Of a stretch of 64,000 bases of DNA, positions 1 to 12,574 are shown piece by piece. Below the pieces are notes generated by a model, which worked only from the letters and a program-made list of their open reading frames with translations, had not been told where the DNA came from and did no database searches. Origin of the DNA: Cryptomeria japonica. Its lineage: Eukaryota > Streptophyta > Pinopsida > Cupressales > Cupressaceae. Within the stretch, counting starts at the first letter, position 1. Each line of letters starts with the position of its first letter. The stretch is from positions 97,525,796 to 97,589,795 of the forward strand of contig NC_081412.1 of NCBI RefSeq assembly GCF_030272615.1, given 5' to 3'. Position numbers and translations under genes: made by a program.

Positions 1-1
1 G

Positions 2-2911
2 TCAGCTTTTTGCTATCATTATCAATGACAGAGGAGAAGAGGAAGAAAAAGAAACATCGCTCGATGACCATCCTATCCTTAAGGGATATTTAGATGTATT
101 TCCTTCAAAATTACCGGGAATGCCTCCCCGTAGAGAGATTGACTTTCATATAGACCTAGTACCAAGAGCTGAGCCAGTTTCTAGAGCACCTTATAGGATG
201 ACCACAAATGAGCTAAATGAACTTAAAATTCAGCTTGAGGAACTCCTTGAGAAGGGTCATATTCATCCTAGCGTATCCCCTTGGGGTGCACCAGTCATCT
301 TCGTTAAGAAGAAGGATGGATCTCTCTGATTATGTATGGATTATCGGCAGCTAAATAAAGTAACCATCAAGAACTGATATCCTTTGCCCAGAATTGATGA
401 TTTATTCGACCAACTTCAGAGTGCCAAAGTCTTTTCCAAAATAGATCTGAAGTCAGGATACCATCAGTTGAGAATATGGAAAGTGATATCCACAAGACCG
501 CATTTCACACTAGATATGGTCACTATGAGTTTACCGTAGTCCCATTCAGACTTACGAATGCCCCAGCAGTTTTTATGAGCCTCATGAATGGGGTGTTCTG
601 TACCTTTCTGGACCATTTTGTTATTGTGTTCCTCGATGATATACTGATATATTCTCAGAATGAGAAGGAGCATGAGGAGCACCTGAAGTAGGTTTTGCAG
701 TGTTTGCGGGATAACTAGTTGTTTGGCAGCCTATCGAAGTGTGCTTTCTTTCGGTCTGAGGTCAAGTGCCTTGGGCACGTTATTTCTGGTGATGGGATCT
801 CAGTTGACCCATCAAAGATTAGGGCTATTATGGATTGGCCAGTGCCTACCAGTGTGACAGAGGTCAGGAGTTTCATGGGCTTAGCAGGGTATTACCGACG
901 TTTTGTTGAGGGATTCTCCAGAGTCGCACACCCTATTACTTCTCTGCAGCATAAAGGGAAGAAATTTGAGTGGACAGAGAAGTGCGAGAAGGCCTTTCAG
1001 GAACTCAAGAAGGCACTTACTAGAACTCCTATCCTTGTTGTACCATATCCTACAGCTGATTTCATGGTTTGTACAGATGCTTCTCTAGAGGGTTTAGGAG
1101 TAGTTCTTATGCAGGATGGTAGGGCCATAACATTTGAGTCTAGGAAACTTAAGACTCATGAACTTAATTATCCCACTCACGACCTTGAGCTCGCAGCAGT
1201 AGTGCATGCACTTGTGAGGTGGAGACACTTCCTTTTAGGACATCACTTCGAGTTGCATTCAGATCATCAGAGTCTTCAGTACATCTTCACTTAGCCGAAC
1301 CTTAATGCACATCAGAGGAGATGGATGGAGTTCTTGTGCGAATATGATTTTGATGTTCACTACATCAAAGGTAAGGAAAATGTAGTTGCAGATGCCTTGA
1401 GTAGGAGACGTCACGAGGTTTACACCATATCCATGGGCACGGATTTGAGAGACCGTATACTATAGCACTTGCCAGAGGATGAATGGTATGCAGAGATTGG
1501 TCAGGTAATTCGATCTCAGGTTACTCTAGAAGGGAAATATGTGGATTATTCTTTGGAGTCCGATGGACTGTTACGCCATAGAGGGCGCATTTATGTACCT
1601 TCCTCCGGAGGATTATGAGAGTTCATTGTCACGGAGGCTCATAGAGCTCCTTATGCAGTGCATCCCAGGGTTAAAAAGTTGCATGCTGACTTGAGGTAGT
1701 TGTATCATTGGCCGGGAATGCGGCAGCTCATTGCTGAGATAGTAGCTCGATGCCTCGAGTGTCAGAGAGTAAAGGCGGAGCACCGCCATCCCGGTGGGTT
1801 GCTCCAGTCTCATGCTATACCAGAGTGGAAGTGGGATACTATATCCATGGATTTCATCATTGGTCTTCCTATGTCTTCTCGTCGCCATGATGCTATCTTG
1901 GTGACAGTTGACAAGTTGACCAAAGTAGCTCACTTTTCACTAGTCCGTACTACATTCACAGCTCCAGCAGTAGCACAGGTGTTCTTGCGGGACATTGTTA
2001 GACTTCATGGCATGCCCCGCAAGATTATTTTTGATAGGGATTCTCTTTTCACTTCTTCCTTTTGGAAGTCAATACAGGCAGCTATGGGCACTAACCTCAA
2101 TTTCAGTACAGCCTATCACCCGGAGACAGATGGTCAGATAGAGAGGGTCAATCAGGTGTTAGAGGATATGCTTCACATGTACGTCATGGATCATTAGACC
2201 CGGTGGGAGGAGTATCTTCCCTTAGTGGAGTTTTCCTATAATAATGGGCATCACACTTCTTTGGGGATGCCACCCTATCAGGCATTGTATGGCAGGCCTT
2301 GCAGGATGCCCTTGAGTTGGGATCGCATAAAGGATAGAGTTGCTATTGGTCCTGAGATAGTTCAGGATATGGAACAGCAGGTGGATTTGATTAGGCAGCG
2401 TCTCAGAGAGGTTCAGGATATACAGAAGAAATATGCTGATGCAAAGAGGATTGATCATAGCTACTTGGTTGGAGATAGAATTTTCTTGAGAGTGCGACCG
2501 CATAAGAGTCCAATCCGTTACGGAAAGGATTCTAAGCTCACACCTCACTTTGTAGAACCTTTTGAGATTCTTGAGAGGATAGGCCCAGTTGCCTACCATT
2601 TAGCTTTGCCACCTAGCCTGTCACGCATCCATGATGTGTTTCATGTTTTAGTTTTGAGAAAATATATCTATGATGAGTCTCACATTTTAGATTGGGATGC
2701 CTTGCAGGTGGAGTTGGACGAGCAACTAGCTTTGGAACCCATTCGCATTTTGGCATGCCGGACGTTGTCCCTTCGAGGTCGAGAGCTGGACCAGGTTAGG
2801 GTCCAGTGGGATTGTTATGATGAGGTTATGGCTTCATGGGAGGACGTAGCACGTATGAGATCAGAGTACCCCCACCTCTTTGATGAACTCCAGGAGGAAG
2901 TTCATGCCTAG
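2..2911 (+). pseudogene. G1: Ty3/gypsy chromovirus pol (RT, RNase H, integrase, chromodomain-like end), broken, 5' part outside window
   Basis: Polyprotein that would copy and integrate a Ty3/gypsy element. One nearly continuous reading is visible: the linker before RT ([13 protein letters not shown]), RT with the FLDD active site at 629-640 and an intact [12 protein letters not shown] motif near 440, RNase H (CTDAS near 1070), integrase with the H-H-C-C finger (1640-1770) and catalytic D, D and E near 1850, 2030 and 2120, then a C-terminal VRVQWD...ASWED stretch near 2800 resembling a chromodomain. Nine in-frame stops occur near 328, 375, 689, 716, 1292, 1463, 1616, 1698 and 2195, and there is a frameshift near 475. 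The gag, protease and 5' LTR lie upstream of the window. The last codon is followed directly by the polypurine tract. The Tekay-like clade is a guess from the integrase C-terminus. Confidence 0.93.
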
Positions 2912-2920
2912 AGGGGGAGG
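2911..2920 (+). promoter_or_regulatory. Polypurine tract of G1
   Basis: A ten-base run GAGGGGGAGG begins on the last base of the pol stop codon and ends two bases before TGTGAGGCC, the usual position and form of the plus-strand primer of LTR retroelements. It fixes the start of the 3' LTR at about 2922. Confidence 0.85.
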
Positions 2921-5689
2921 ATGTGAGGCCTCACCTTGACTCAGTCTGACATTCAGTGGATTTTATATTTAAACTATTATGGATACTTTATTTTGATGCA
3001 GTTTGAGACTTAGAACTTATATGATTTCAGGATTTGGATAACATTGCTATGTTTTGATGATTTACTTATATGCTTTATGAGTTAGAACACTACATGATTG
3101 TTAGATAGGATGATATTGCAATGATAGATGTCGTTATTAAATTTGCAGGACTTTACTATGATAATAGAACTATGATGTATGGTTAAGTTTATGTGAATTG
3201 GAATGAAATTGCTTATGTGAAATTGCTAGATAAAAGATGTATTTAATCTATGCAGATGAAAATTGTATGCAAGTGATGATATGTATTGTTATTCCTTTGA
3301 ATTATATTATATGTGGATGTTTGAAAGTACTAATGTGTAAATTGAGATGCGTAGGAAATTTACCATGTGACCATGGAAAATTACGGAGAACCAAACCTAG
3401 ACTTATGTATGTTCGTAAGCCAGGGGTTGTCTATTTGGAGAGACAACACCCCGTTTGTGTTGTATTTTATTCGTAACAGTATATGCTGCATGAGTGTTAA
3501 GTGTTATTTAAATTTAATGTGTAAAACCCACAAGAGATGATTTCATGTTTTAATTTGTAAAAGTGTTTTATTTGTGTCACTTGACACATGTGTGGATTTA
3601 AATTTAAATGTTTTATTTTTGTCTCTTGGGGGAAAGTGTTTAACTATAGTTTTTCTTAAATAATACAATGTGTTGTCATAAATACTTTGGGAATATAATC
3701 TTTGGAGTGGTCAACATATGTTTGACCCGAAAATAAACTTCAGAGGGGTTTAAAATGGGTTAAATGAACACCTAGGGGTAGTTTAATAGGGTTTCCTAAA
3801 GCCCATAAGGTATACCTAGGGGTTAGGGGTAATTTTAGGCAAGTTTCTACTTTTAAATGATCTTTTTGACACTTTAAAAATTGGCTTTTTTGAGTTGTGC
3901 AAAAATTGAAAAATTAGAAGTTAAATCTAATTTAGATTTTTCCTATTCGAATGGGAGTCTTTTTCCCATTCTGCTTTACTTTCCTTTTCGGTTTTTTAGA
4001 AAATTGTGAGAACTCAGAGAAGGAGCTTCTTAAGCAAGATTTTGAGAATTTGAGGGTAATCACCCACTCTCCATTTTTGGAGACAAGAGAATTTTTGAAA
4101 AGAAAAGAATAGTTGGAATAGAAAATTGACTAAGGGTAGAAGAAAGAAGATTCGTGGATTGGGCAGCTCTTCCTCAAATATTATACTACCATTGGGCAGA
4201 TTAAGGTTGGTTTGATTATTCTTAAAAAAGTCTATTTTTCTTGTATGTGTTTGAGAGTATGATTGGTGTAAGAAATCTGTGTTTTGAATGTCTTGTTTTA
4301 GAATTTCATTTGGAATTTATGCATTATGCTTTGTTGTGTTTTAAGAGTTTTCTCAAGACCTCTTACTCTTGGGAGAGAGGAGGATTTTGTGGGTGGTAGC
4401 AGTGACAACCCTCTAGTGAGAGACTCTCGTTTGAGAGCGATCACAAGGGATCTTTGTGTGACCCTTGCTGCATGGCCTGTTTGTGCAATGGGGGTCATAA
4501 GGAGGGATATAAGGCTAGAATGCCTTTGGGGAGCATAAGGAATAAGGGGTTGAGATTGTTGATATATTTATTATGCCATGAGGTGGCTACTTGTTTTTCC
4601 ATACTTGCAGTTCTCCTCAGGGTATTGGTCCACTACCACCCTTAAAAAGGTCATCACCAAAGTGTGGTGCTGTGAAGCCAAGTTGGGAGTGTGTTTGAAT
4701 CTCTGTGTGTGTAATTTTGTCTTCTATGTGTTTGCATGTTTGTTACCCGTCTAGGGCTTGGTTCTCCAAGCTCGGGGGTGGCTACTAGTTAGCCTAGGCT
4801 GGGAGGTGAGCACTCCGTGGTCATATTGTGATTTATTATGCAGGAAAGTCAGGAGAAGAGAATAGGAACAATGAAAAGATGCAGAAGATTATTGTTGAAG
4901 ATACTTAAATCCATTTGCAGTTATTTGTTTAAATTTGATAGAAGAAATAAACCCTCATTCGTTGAATGAGAGGCAAGTTGTAATTTTGAAATAGGACATG
5001 AGATTTAATATTGTAGATAAATAAGGAAACATCTTGTAATTTTGCGGAATATCGATAGAGTTGTAAAAAGCCAGATATGCCTCTATTTCTATTTTGAAAA
5101 GAAAAAGGGTTGCTTGAATTGCATGCAAAAGCTTCTTTTGTAATATGGAAAAATCAGTTTTTTTTTATTAACTTTACCTTCATTCTACTTGCAGAAAAAT
5201 ATGAGTAATATTTATTGCTAATATTTTAATGAATGTATGCATGTTGTATTAAAGGCATATATTGCAGTTTAAATTTCCTATTGTAAGATTTAAGTTTTTG
5301 GATCCTAGAAAATGATAGTTGCAAGAATGAAATTACACAATTAATTTTAGGAATAAAATCTAAAGCATTCCTCTCTTCTAATTCCTTATCTTGAGTTTAT
5401 TAAACTTCAGAATGATAAGATGCTATTGAAATTATTGATATCTATGGTTATTTTATTGTAGGAGATAAATCTATATCTATTACTTTGCTGTGATTTTATT
5501 TTACATTTATTTACTTTAGATTTTAGCAGAAAATCAATTTAAGCCTTTGATATAAAACAGTTTAAAATAAAATTAGAATGTTAAAATATATACATTATTC
5601 ATCTCTGTATTAGAAAAAAATAAAATAAAAATTAAATATATAAACTTCTTTCAGTATTCTATGTTTTTTTACATTTGCAATAACCAACA

Positions 5690-5767
5690 TGTATATATAT
5701 AAATATATATATATATAAATATATATATATACATATATATGTAAATATATATATATATATATATGTA

Positions 5768-5801
<34 letters not shown>

Positions 5802-5835
5802 ATAATATATTTATATATATAATATATTTATATTT
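5690..5835. repeat. (AT)n / TATATAA microsatellite in G1 LTR
   Basis: Almost pure alternating A/T with interspersed AAATATAT units over about 145 bp. It lies just before the GC-rich array, the same order seen in the related insert at 41970-42065 and in the G3 LTR read in its own direction. Confidence 0.9.
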
Positions 5836-5895
5836 TTTTTAAAAAAAATTTATAACAAAAAAAAAATGCGCGGAGGGTTTCGGTCGGGGCCGAGC

Positions 5896-5985
5896 GCACT
5901 GTGCATGGCACAGTGGCCGGCGGCCGAGCGCACTGTGCATGGCACAGTGGCCGGCGGGCCGAGCCCACTGTGCTTTGCACAGTGG
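5896..5985. repeat. GC-rich array of three CACTGTG...CACAGTG palindromes
   Basis: Three 21 bp imperfect palindromes (CACTGTGCATGGCACAGTG twice, then CACTGTGCTTTGCACAGTG) are separated by short CCGGCGG(G)CCGAG spacers. The array sits in otherwise AT-rich LTR sequence. An eight-unit version is at 42132-42403. Each unit can fold back on itself. No coding role is supported, although several frames are open by chance. Confidence 0.9.
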
Positions 5986-6137
5986 AGACTTTGGCAGTCC
6001 CAACCTCCACCATTCCGCCTCCTCCCTGCATTCGCCATCTCCTGCGATTGCTCGACCCGTCCGCCGCCATGGCCGCCCTGCAGGGTAATGGGGTTAGAAA
6101 AAAAGAATAATAATAAACTTTAAAAAAAAAAGAGAAA

Positions 6138-6162
6138 CCCTAGCTCAGTTAGAGCTAGGGTA
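6138..6162. repeat. Short hairpin ACCCTAGCTC...GAGCTAGGGT
   Basis: Inverted repeat with arms of about ten bases around a short loop, in the G1 LTR. A related hairpin (CCCTAGCCC GATA GGGGCTAGGG) is at about 42525-42547 in the sister LTR fragment, so pairing is kept while the sequence differs. Confidence 0.75.
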
Positions 6163-6798
6163 GAGGGAAAGCAAATAAGATTAAGTTTATTTTTAAAAAA
6201 AAAAAGACAAAGAAGTAATTTTTATAGTGTAATTTTAAATTAGGTTTTTCATGATAATTATTTTTAGTAGTGGGATGTTATATTTAAAATTAGTTAGGGT
6301 TTCAAATTAGATAGACAGGGAATTTTTAGTTCCATTTAATTATCTTAGATCTAACTATTTGTGTAGCCTTAGATTAAATAGAAAGGGAAAATTAATTCCT
6401 TGATATCTAAAATTGATTTTTGGAAAGGTAATTTTCCTCATCGAATAATGTCATTTAGAAAATTAATTTGACACTTTAATCCATTAATTTAATTAATGAT
6501 TTAAAATGAAATTTAGAGAATATGGCTTTATGGTAGAACAATTTTTACCTTCGTCTACCCATTTAAAATGAGTTAATAAATTAAAATAACACTTTATTTG
6601 ATGAGAAAATAAATTAAAACATTTAGTTTCCGCAAATGAATTTTAATTAAGTTCGATACTTTGTTAGTATCAGAGTTAGTTTGATTTTTGTTCAAACAAC
6701 ATGTTATCACATGTCGTGAAAGTAAACTTGGTTAATTAACTAGTTGTTTTTTAAAAAAAAAAAAACCGTTCCATTTTTGCCCTAAATTTTGGGCATGA

Positions 6799-8896
6799 CA
6801 CTTGAATTGGCCTGCACCTAGAACAGGGACTGAGGTAAGAAGTTTCCATGGATTAGCTCAATTCTATAGGAAGTTTGTGAGGAATTTCAATGGTATATGT
6901 GCACTAGTCCTTGACACCATTAAAGGAGGTCTTAAAACCAAGTTTAAATGGACTAAGTAGGTTGACAAAGCATTTCAATTATTGAAGCAACAAGTAGCCA
7001 CAAAACCTATCCTTCTCCTACCTACATTTGATAAGCTATTCACTTTGGAGTGTGATGCAAGTGGAATTGCAGTAGGTGGTGTATTGAGTCAAGAGGGAAG
7101 ACCTATGGCATTTTTTAGTGAGAAGCTTAATGAAGCAAAGAAGAAGTACTTAGCCTATGACCTAGAGTTATATGCATTAGTGTAGTCTCTAAAGAAATGG
7201 AGGCATTACCTACTTCCAAAAGAATTTGTAGTGCTCACAGACAATTATGCATTGAGTTACATCAATACTCAAGAGAAGCTAAGCAATAGACATCTGAAAT
7301 GGATGGAATATCTCCAATCCTTCACCTTCACCATCAAGCATAAGAAGGGGCAACTTAACAAGGTGGCAGATGCATTGAGTAGGAAGTTGTTGATTGTTCA
7401 AGAATTACAGTTGCAAAGCATAGGAATAGAAGGTTTATAAGACCTCTATGAAGGAGATGAAGACTTCTCATCAGCTTACAAGGTTTGCAAGGATTTTGAG
7501 AACCATTTGCATGGTGAGTATGCAAACTACACTCTCCAAAATGGTCTTTTGTTCAAAGGTAATCAGTTGTGTGTACCAAGAGGATCTATGAGGGAGAACC
7601 TCATCCAAGAGAAACATAATGGCAGTTTGAGTGAACACTTTGGGATTAATAAGACCCTCGACCTAGTACAAAGGTACTACTATTGGCCAAAGTTTCCAAG
7701 GGATGTGAAAAGATATGTAAAGCAATGTGGAGTGTGTCAAAGAGCAAAAGGAGGATCAAGTAATGCCGGTCTCTATCAACCATTTCCGATCCCTAATAGA
7801 CCTTGGGAATGTATAAGCATGGACTTTGTAGTAGGACTTCCCAAGACTAAAATAGGTATAGACAACATCTATGTGGTAGTAGATAGATTTTCCAAAATGA
7901 GTCATTTCATACCATGTAAGACTACACATGATGCTAGCTATGTTGCACATCTCTTCTTCAAAGAGATTTTTAGGATTCATGGACTCCCTTTAAGCATTGT
8001 TTCGGACAAGTAAAACAAGTTCATGGGTCATTTTTGGCAAACATTATGGAGGAGACTAGGAACTAACTTGTCATTTAGCTCAGCTTACCATCCACAAACA
8101 GATGGTCAAAGTGAAGTCATCAATAGGGTGTTAGACAACTTGTTCAGGTGTTTAACTAAGGAATATGGTAAGACATGGGACCTAATCATTCCTCAAGCAG
8201 AGTATGCATATAATGACAGTGTGAATAGGACCACTGGTAGAAGCCTTTTTGAGGTTGTATATGGCAAACATCCAAGGGGAGTGTGTGAGCTAAGAGACCT
8301 TGGTACTTTGGAGATGAAGAGTGGGCAAGCAGAGGACTTCACTCAAACCATCAAGGAAGTTCAAGAGCAAGTTAAGAAGGCCATCCTTGAATCCACTCAA
8401 AAACTAAAAGCCAAAGTGGATGAGAAAAGAAGAGAAGTTCAGTTCAAGGTGGGTGACTGTGATGGTCCATTTGAGCAAAGGTAGGATGCAAAGTGGTAAG
8501 CCTACCAAACTGTAGATGAAGAGAGTAGGACCTTGTCAAATTCTAGCAAAATATGGTGAGAATGCCTATAAAGTGGATTTACCTTCAGATTTAGCCATCT
8601 CACCAGTCTTCAATGTTGCTGATCTGGTAATGTACAAGGGAGAGATAGCAGAGCAGACTGAGAACCAAGCCAAGGTATTACAAGACTTGGATGTAAACAC
8701 CTTACCTCAAGTGAAGAAGCCTAAAGCAAAGGAGGTCTTGGAATCAAGTGTGAATAAGTCTACCAGACACCAGGTCTATAGGAGGCACTTAGTGAAATGG
8801 GCAAATCAACCAGTATCTGAAGCTACATGGGTGGAGGAGAGCAGGTTCAAGACACTTGGAATAGACCTAGCTCTCATCTCTTCTTCTATTTCTTAA
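6799..8896 (+). pseudogene. G2: Ty3/gypsy chromovirus pol (RT thumb, RNase H, integrase, chromodomain), 5'-truncated by G1
   Basis: The reading opens in the RT C-terminus (WPAPRTGTEVRSFHGLAQFY at about 6806-6865). RNase H follows (ECDASG near 7050, DALSRK near 7370), then integrase with the C-x2-C finger (CGVCQRAKG near 7725), catalytic D residues in ISMDF (about 7820) and IVSDK (about 8000), and E in the YHPQTDGQSE stretch (about 8090-8115). A chromodomain-like YRRHLVKWANQPVSEATW ends the protein near 8830. Stops occur at about 6958, 7183, 7438 and 8011, and the frame shifts near 8450. It differs clearly from G1 and G3 in the integrase and C-terminus, so it is another chromovirus lineage. 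The gag, protease and most of RT are absent here and should lie upstream of G1, outside the window. Confidence 0.92.
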
Positions 8897-8903
8897 TTGT
8901 GTG

Positions 8904-8915
8904 TAGAGGGGGAGT
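8904..8915 (+). promoter_or_regulatory. Polypurine tract of G2
   Basis: AGAGGGGGAG lies a few bases after the stop of the G2 polyprotein and just before TGGTGTAGGAG, where the LTR begins. Confidence 0.8.
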
Positions 8916-8919
8916 ATGG

Positions 8920-10485
8920 TGTAGGAGAACCCTTCCAAGCTCTCCCTCCTTCTTGTTTTGTTGGTATTATGCTTCTTATGAAGCCATTGTATATAAAATA
9001 ATGAGCCAAGTGCTCATAGGTCCTAGTTAGGGTCCTAAGTCAAGACTGTGATTTTCTTGAAAATGGAGGGTATGTGTGTCTTTGTGGTGTTTAGGGGTCC
9101 TTCATAGCATGGTTGTGTCATTAGGTTAGCCCATTATGGGTCTAGGAGTCATAAAGAGCAACATTGGGAAAGTTGCTCAAAAGTTGCATGACAACTTTTA
9201 AAAGTTGTCAAGCAACTTTTCCACGAGGAGGCCAAAATCTTTAGGTTGGCATGGGCAACCCTAAATTTGGCACACCAACCAAGGTATGGGTAGTATAAGA
9301 TGTTAAAAAACCTAATTTAAAGGGTTGGATGTCAGAGATTGTACGGCCCAAGGAAGAAAAACTTGATTGTGACTATTTTTGGGTTACCAGTCAGTTTGAA
9401 TGAAGTTACCGAGCAAACTAATGGATTGATTTGTGTGCAAAACTATGTGAAATGTCTTCCATGGTGTAAATACTTCCATTGTGAGTGATTAGATTAGCTT
9501 TCTATTTACTGGTTGAGTGTGTTTGTAAATAATTTGTAGGTTGCAGTCTCACTATCTAGTTTTGGACCGGTTTGTGCAAATGAAGTCTTAACTCCATTCC
9601 CCATTGTGGAATCACAATGAAACCATGGGGAATGGAAGTGAAGACCCTATAATATAGTCCCATGCAAAGAAGTGCCCTTAAAAATGTAGGAAGGACAAGC
9701 AAAGACCCACTCCTAGGCAAGACTGGACAGTACCCGATTAGGAGTGGTCAAATTGCAGAGGTCTTGGAGAGCAAGGTTGGTTAGTGGAGAGTGCATCCTT
9801 TGGAGGTAGTATAGAGGAGTGAGTGAAGCATCATTGGTGTGAAGGAGGATCCTCCACCAATCTAAACAAGGTGGCTAAAACTCAAAACACTCACTGTGAC
9901 CCAGGCAGACCCTAAAAACCCTCACAAAACCCTTGAAAACCTTAAAATCCACCTAGGATAGTGTACGGACACTTGGAGACCTAAAACCTAGAAAATGCAT
10001 GAGTCATTGCCAAATGAATGGCAGTCCATTTTGGGAGTTTGGGTTGTTTGTGCACCATTTGTGAGAGGGAGCCCTAGAAGACCGGTTAGGAGGCCTAATT
10101 GGTCCTAATCCTTGTAGCCCTATTTGAAGGCAAAAACCCAAATTTGTGAAATCGTTAAGGGGTTACAATCTTGAAACCTCTTGGGGGCACATGAATGGGT
10201 GAAAAGACCATGAAATAGACCTGATACAACCTTGCTAAGACCTTGGAAGGTGTGGAACAAGCCTAGCCCTTATTAGCCATAGTAAGGGGTTTTGAGTCTC
10301 ATGAGTAGGTGAGACCTTAGGAGCAACATTGCAACTCATTGGTGGGTGGATTGGGAAAGATCAGGGGATTCCTCAAGCAAAGGGAAGTCCTAGAGACCCT
10401 ACGGTGTGTAGAGAACACCAGGTGATCCAAGGAAAGGATCCAAGAGCATAGACTAGGCTAGTCTATCCCTAAACCCATCCCATCA
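8920..10485 (+). repeat. 3' LTR of G2 (about 1.57 kb)
   Basis: Begins TGTAGGAGAACCC after the polypurine tract (8917 is an alternative start) and ends ...CCCATCA at 10485, because from 10486 onward the sequence matches the G3 LTR (10486 corresponds to 18807). No ORF of interest is inside. The 5' partner is not in the window. Any target duplication would begin ATTCG at 10486. Confidence 0.78.
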
Positions 10486-12141
10486 ATTCGGGTCCTGAGC
10501 CACTCACTATGTACTACACTCTTCTAATAGAAGTGCACCGAGGTCACCATCCTTAGGAGTAATTAAATAACATAATACAAGCTTGAATTCCACCTCAAAA
10601 TTTGGCTTAAAGCCTCGGGAAGTCAAGCAAATCCATACGGGATTCCTTCCGAGTATGCATTGAATTACTTTTTCCCATTTTAATTATCTTTCAAATTAGG
10701 ATTTTATTCAATCCTTCTATACCAAGCCTAGACCCCACCCACGAATGCCTAAGTATGAGGGACAACTCCATCCCAAGACTGCCTACATACCTGCTTCGGC
10801 ATGGGATCAAGGCGTAAAGTATGTAGTTCTATTTTCTATTCTATGGTTTGATGTAAACTGATTAGTGGGTATGCAACCCTTTCTAGGGTCAATGTCCCAG
10901 ACATTTTCTCTGCGGTTGCTACCCACGATGGTAGAACTTAAACAAAGGCTCAAGATGGCCTATTATTTGTGGCCTAACAACTACATCCTAACACCTATCA
11001 TGAGCATCACCCTTGACCAAGTTGTCAATCACCAATATCTCTTCAAGATAAAAAAAACTATTTCACAAAAGCATTTTACTTAACCAACCCTAAGGGGGTT
11101 TACTATGGTTTATCTCAACGGATGAAAAATCATTTAAAAATTATCTTATTAGATTATCGATCCAAGAGGGATTACCCGCCCCTTGGATTTTAACTTCCAA
11201 GTGCCCCTTATTACTCCCTGATGATTTATAGGGATGATGCCACAGATGTTGTTGATGTAGCTTTATTAGGCATTAAGTGCAGTAGTTCAACACGATGACA
11301 TTACTCATAAGCGTGACCCAGAGGCATTGTATATACCTAATGCTACTATGTTTTGGTTTCCATCTTCCTTTATTTAGTTTTCTAACTATGAGCTATGAAA
11401 ACATCATGCTTGAAAACAATTACTAATTGAATGTGCATAATTTTAATTGATTGAAATAACTACTTGATGAGCTACGTAGAATAAAAACCATAACTTGAAA
11501 TATAGCTTGCATATGAAAACTTGCATATTAATAATTACATGTGCACTTGCATGGAGATGATAACATCAATAAATGTAATTAATCTATAAGTAATTTGCAT
11601 GATATAAGAATAGTGTAACTTGCGTGCATGATTAAGTAATCCCAAAAATAGTAATTAATTTAGACCTTTGATTCAAATCATATTAATGTGAATTAATTGC
11701 TAAAGGCCAACTAAGTGCCCCAATGGATCTTAAATGGATTGAATAACTCTAATTAAGAGAATCTGATTTACAATTATAAAATTTAGTAAGGATAAATTAA
11801 TTATGAACTTACTACACAATAATCCCCAAATTTTTCTAAGTTAAAATTCAATAACTTAAAATTTATACTAAGTAAAGAATTAACATTTCCTAAATGCCAT
11901 TATTAACAATTAAACTTGGAATTTAAATTAAAATAATTAATAGAAAATTAACTTGAATTTTAACCCAAGTAATTATTAAAAACTCCAATTGCAAATTATA
12001 TAAAAGCTATCTATAAAATAAAATAAGTGATTTCTTTTTTTTGTTTAAATAGTAAATAGGGGTGGAGGTGGGGACCAAGGGTCCCATCACCCCTACGGTC
12101 CTGCATGCACAGGCCCACAAGGTTGAGGGGACACCGTGGGC

Positions 12142-12197
12142 CCCTCCATTCCCCCTACGGCCACTGCTATGACAGTGACCGTAGGGGTAGTGGAGGG
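12142..12197. repeat. GC-rich hairpin in G3 3' LTR
   Basis: Arms of about 25 bases (CCCTCCATTCCCCCTACGG... and ...CCGTAGGGGTAGTGGAGGG) with a loop of about seven bases. It lies in the only GC-rich part of the LTR. The matching site in the other LTR is 20448-20503, with a few arm changes. Confidence 0.85.
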
Positions 12198-12312
12198 TAC
12201 CACTGCCCCCCCCCGACGGTTACAATAACTGCCGTCCCTACATAATTTTTGAATGTCGTGCCAGTACTAATTTATATTTGCCTTTTAATAAATTTTAACA
12301 TTTGAAATAAAT

Positions 12313-12343
<31 letters not shown>
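12313..12343. repeat. (TG)n microsatellite
   Basis: About 15 TG units in the G3 3' LTR. At the equivalent place in the 5' LTR there is instead a longer (AT)n block (20630-20732), so the repeat type differs between two copies of one LTR. Confidence 0.95.
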
Positions 12344-12345
<2 letters not shown>

Positions 12346-12574
12346 TATATATATGAGGATACATTTCCAGATTATTAAATTACATAAAAAGAGCATATAA
12401 TAGGTATGTGTATATATATAAAAAGAAATCATTAATGTAAGGGTGAGAATAACATTTTAATCCCAGGGAAATATAATAAAGAAATAACATAAATAAAGAA
12501 ATAATTTGCTCCAGCAATGCACAAATTATCAAGAAATAGGCAGATGTTTATACAAAGCTCACACAGGGGGATTG

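Larger units (their letters stand above)
2922..6798 (+). repeat. 3' LTR of G1 (about 3.9 kb)
   Basis: Starts TGTGAGGCC after the polypurine tract and ends ...GGGCATGACA. The end is set by the abrupt switch at 6799 to in-frame reverse transcriptase of another element (G2), which is what an insertion boundary looks like. No gene is seen inside. It holds AT-rich sequence, an (AT)n block at 5690-5835, a GC-rich palindrome array at 5896-5985 and a CCCTAGC/GCTAGGG hairpin at about 6138-6162. The last 1.1 kb is related to 41950-43230. An alternative is a shorter, minus-oriented LTR (TGTCATGCCC start) of about 1.1 kb at 5662-6798. I prefer the long form because it explains why G2 is cut exactly here. 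Confidence 0.7.

Noticed and set aside
2222-2599. Long minus-strand ORFs opposite G1 pol (also 1613-1933)
   Set aside because: Shadows of the pol reading frame, with no motifs of their own.
4298-4645. Overlapping ORFs in the G1 LTR
   Set aside because: Inside the LTR, on both strands, without domain or codon pattern.
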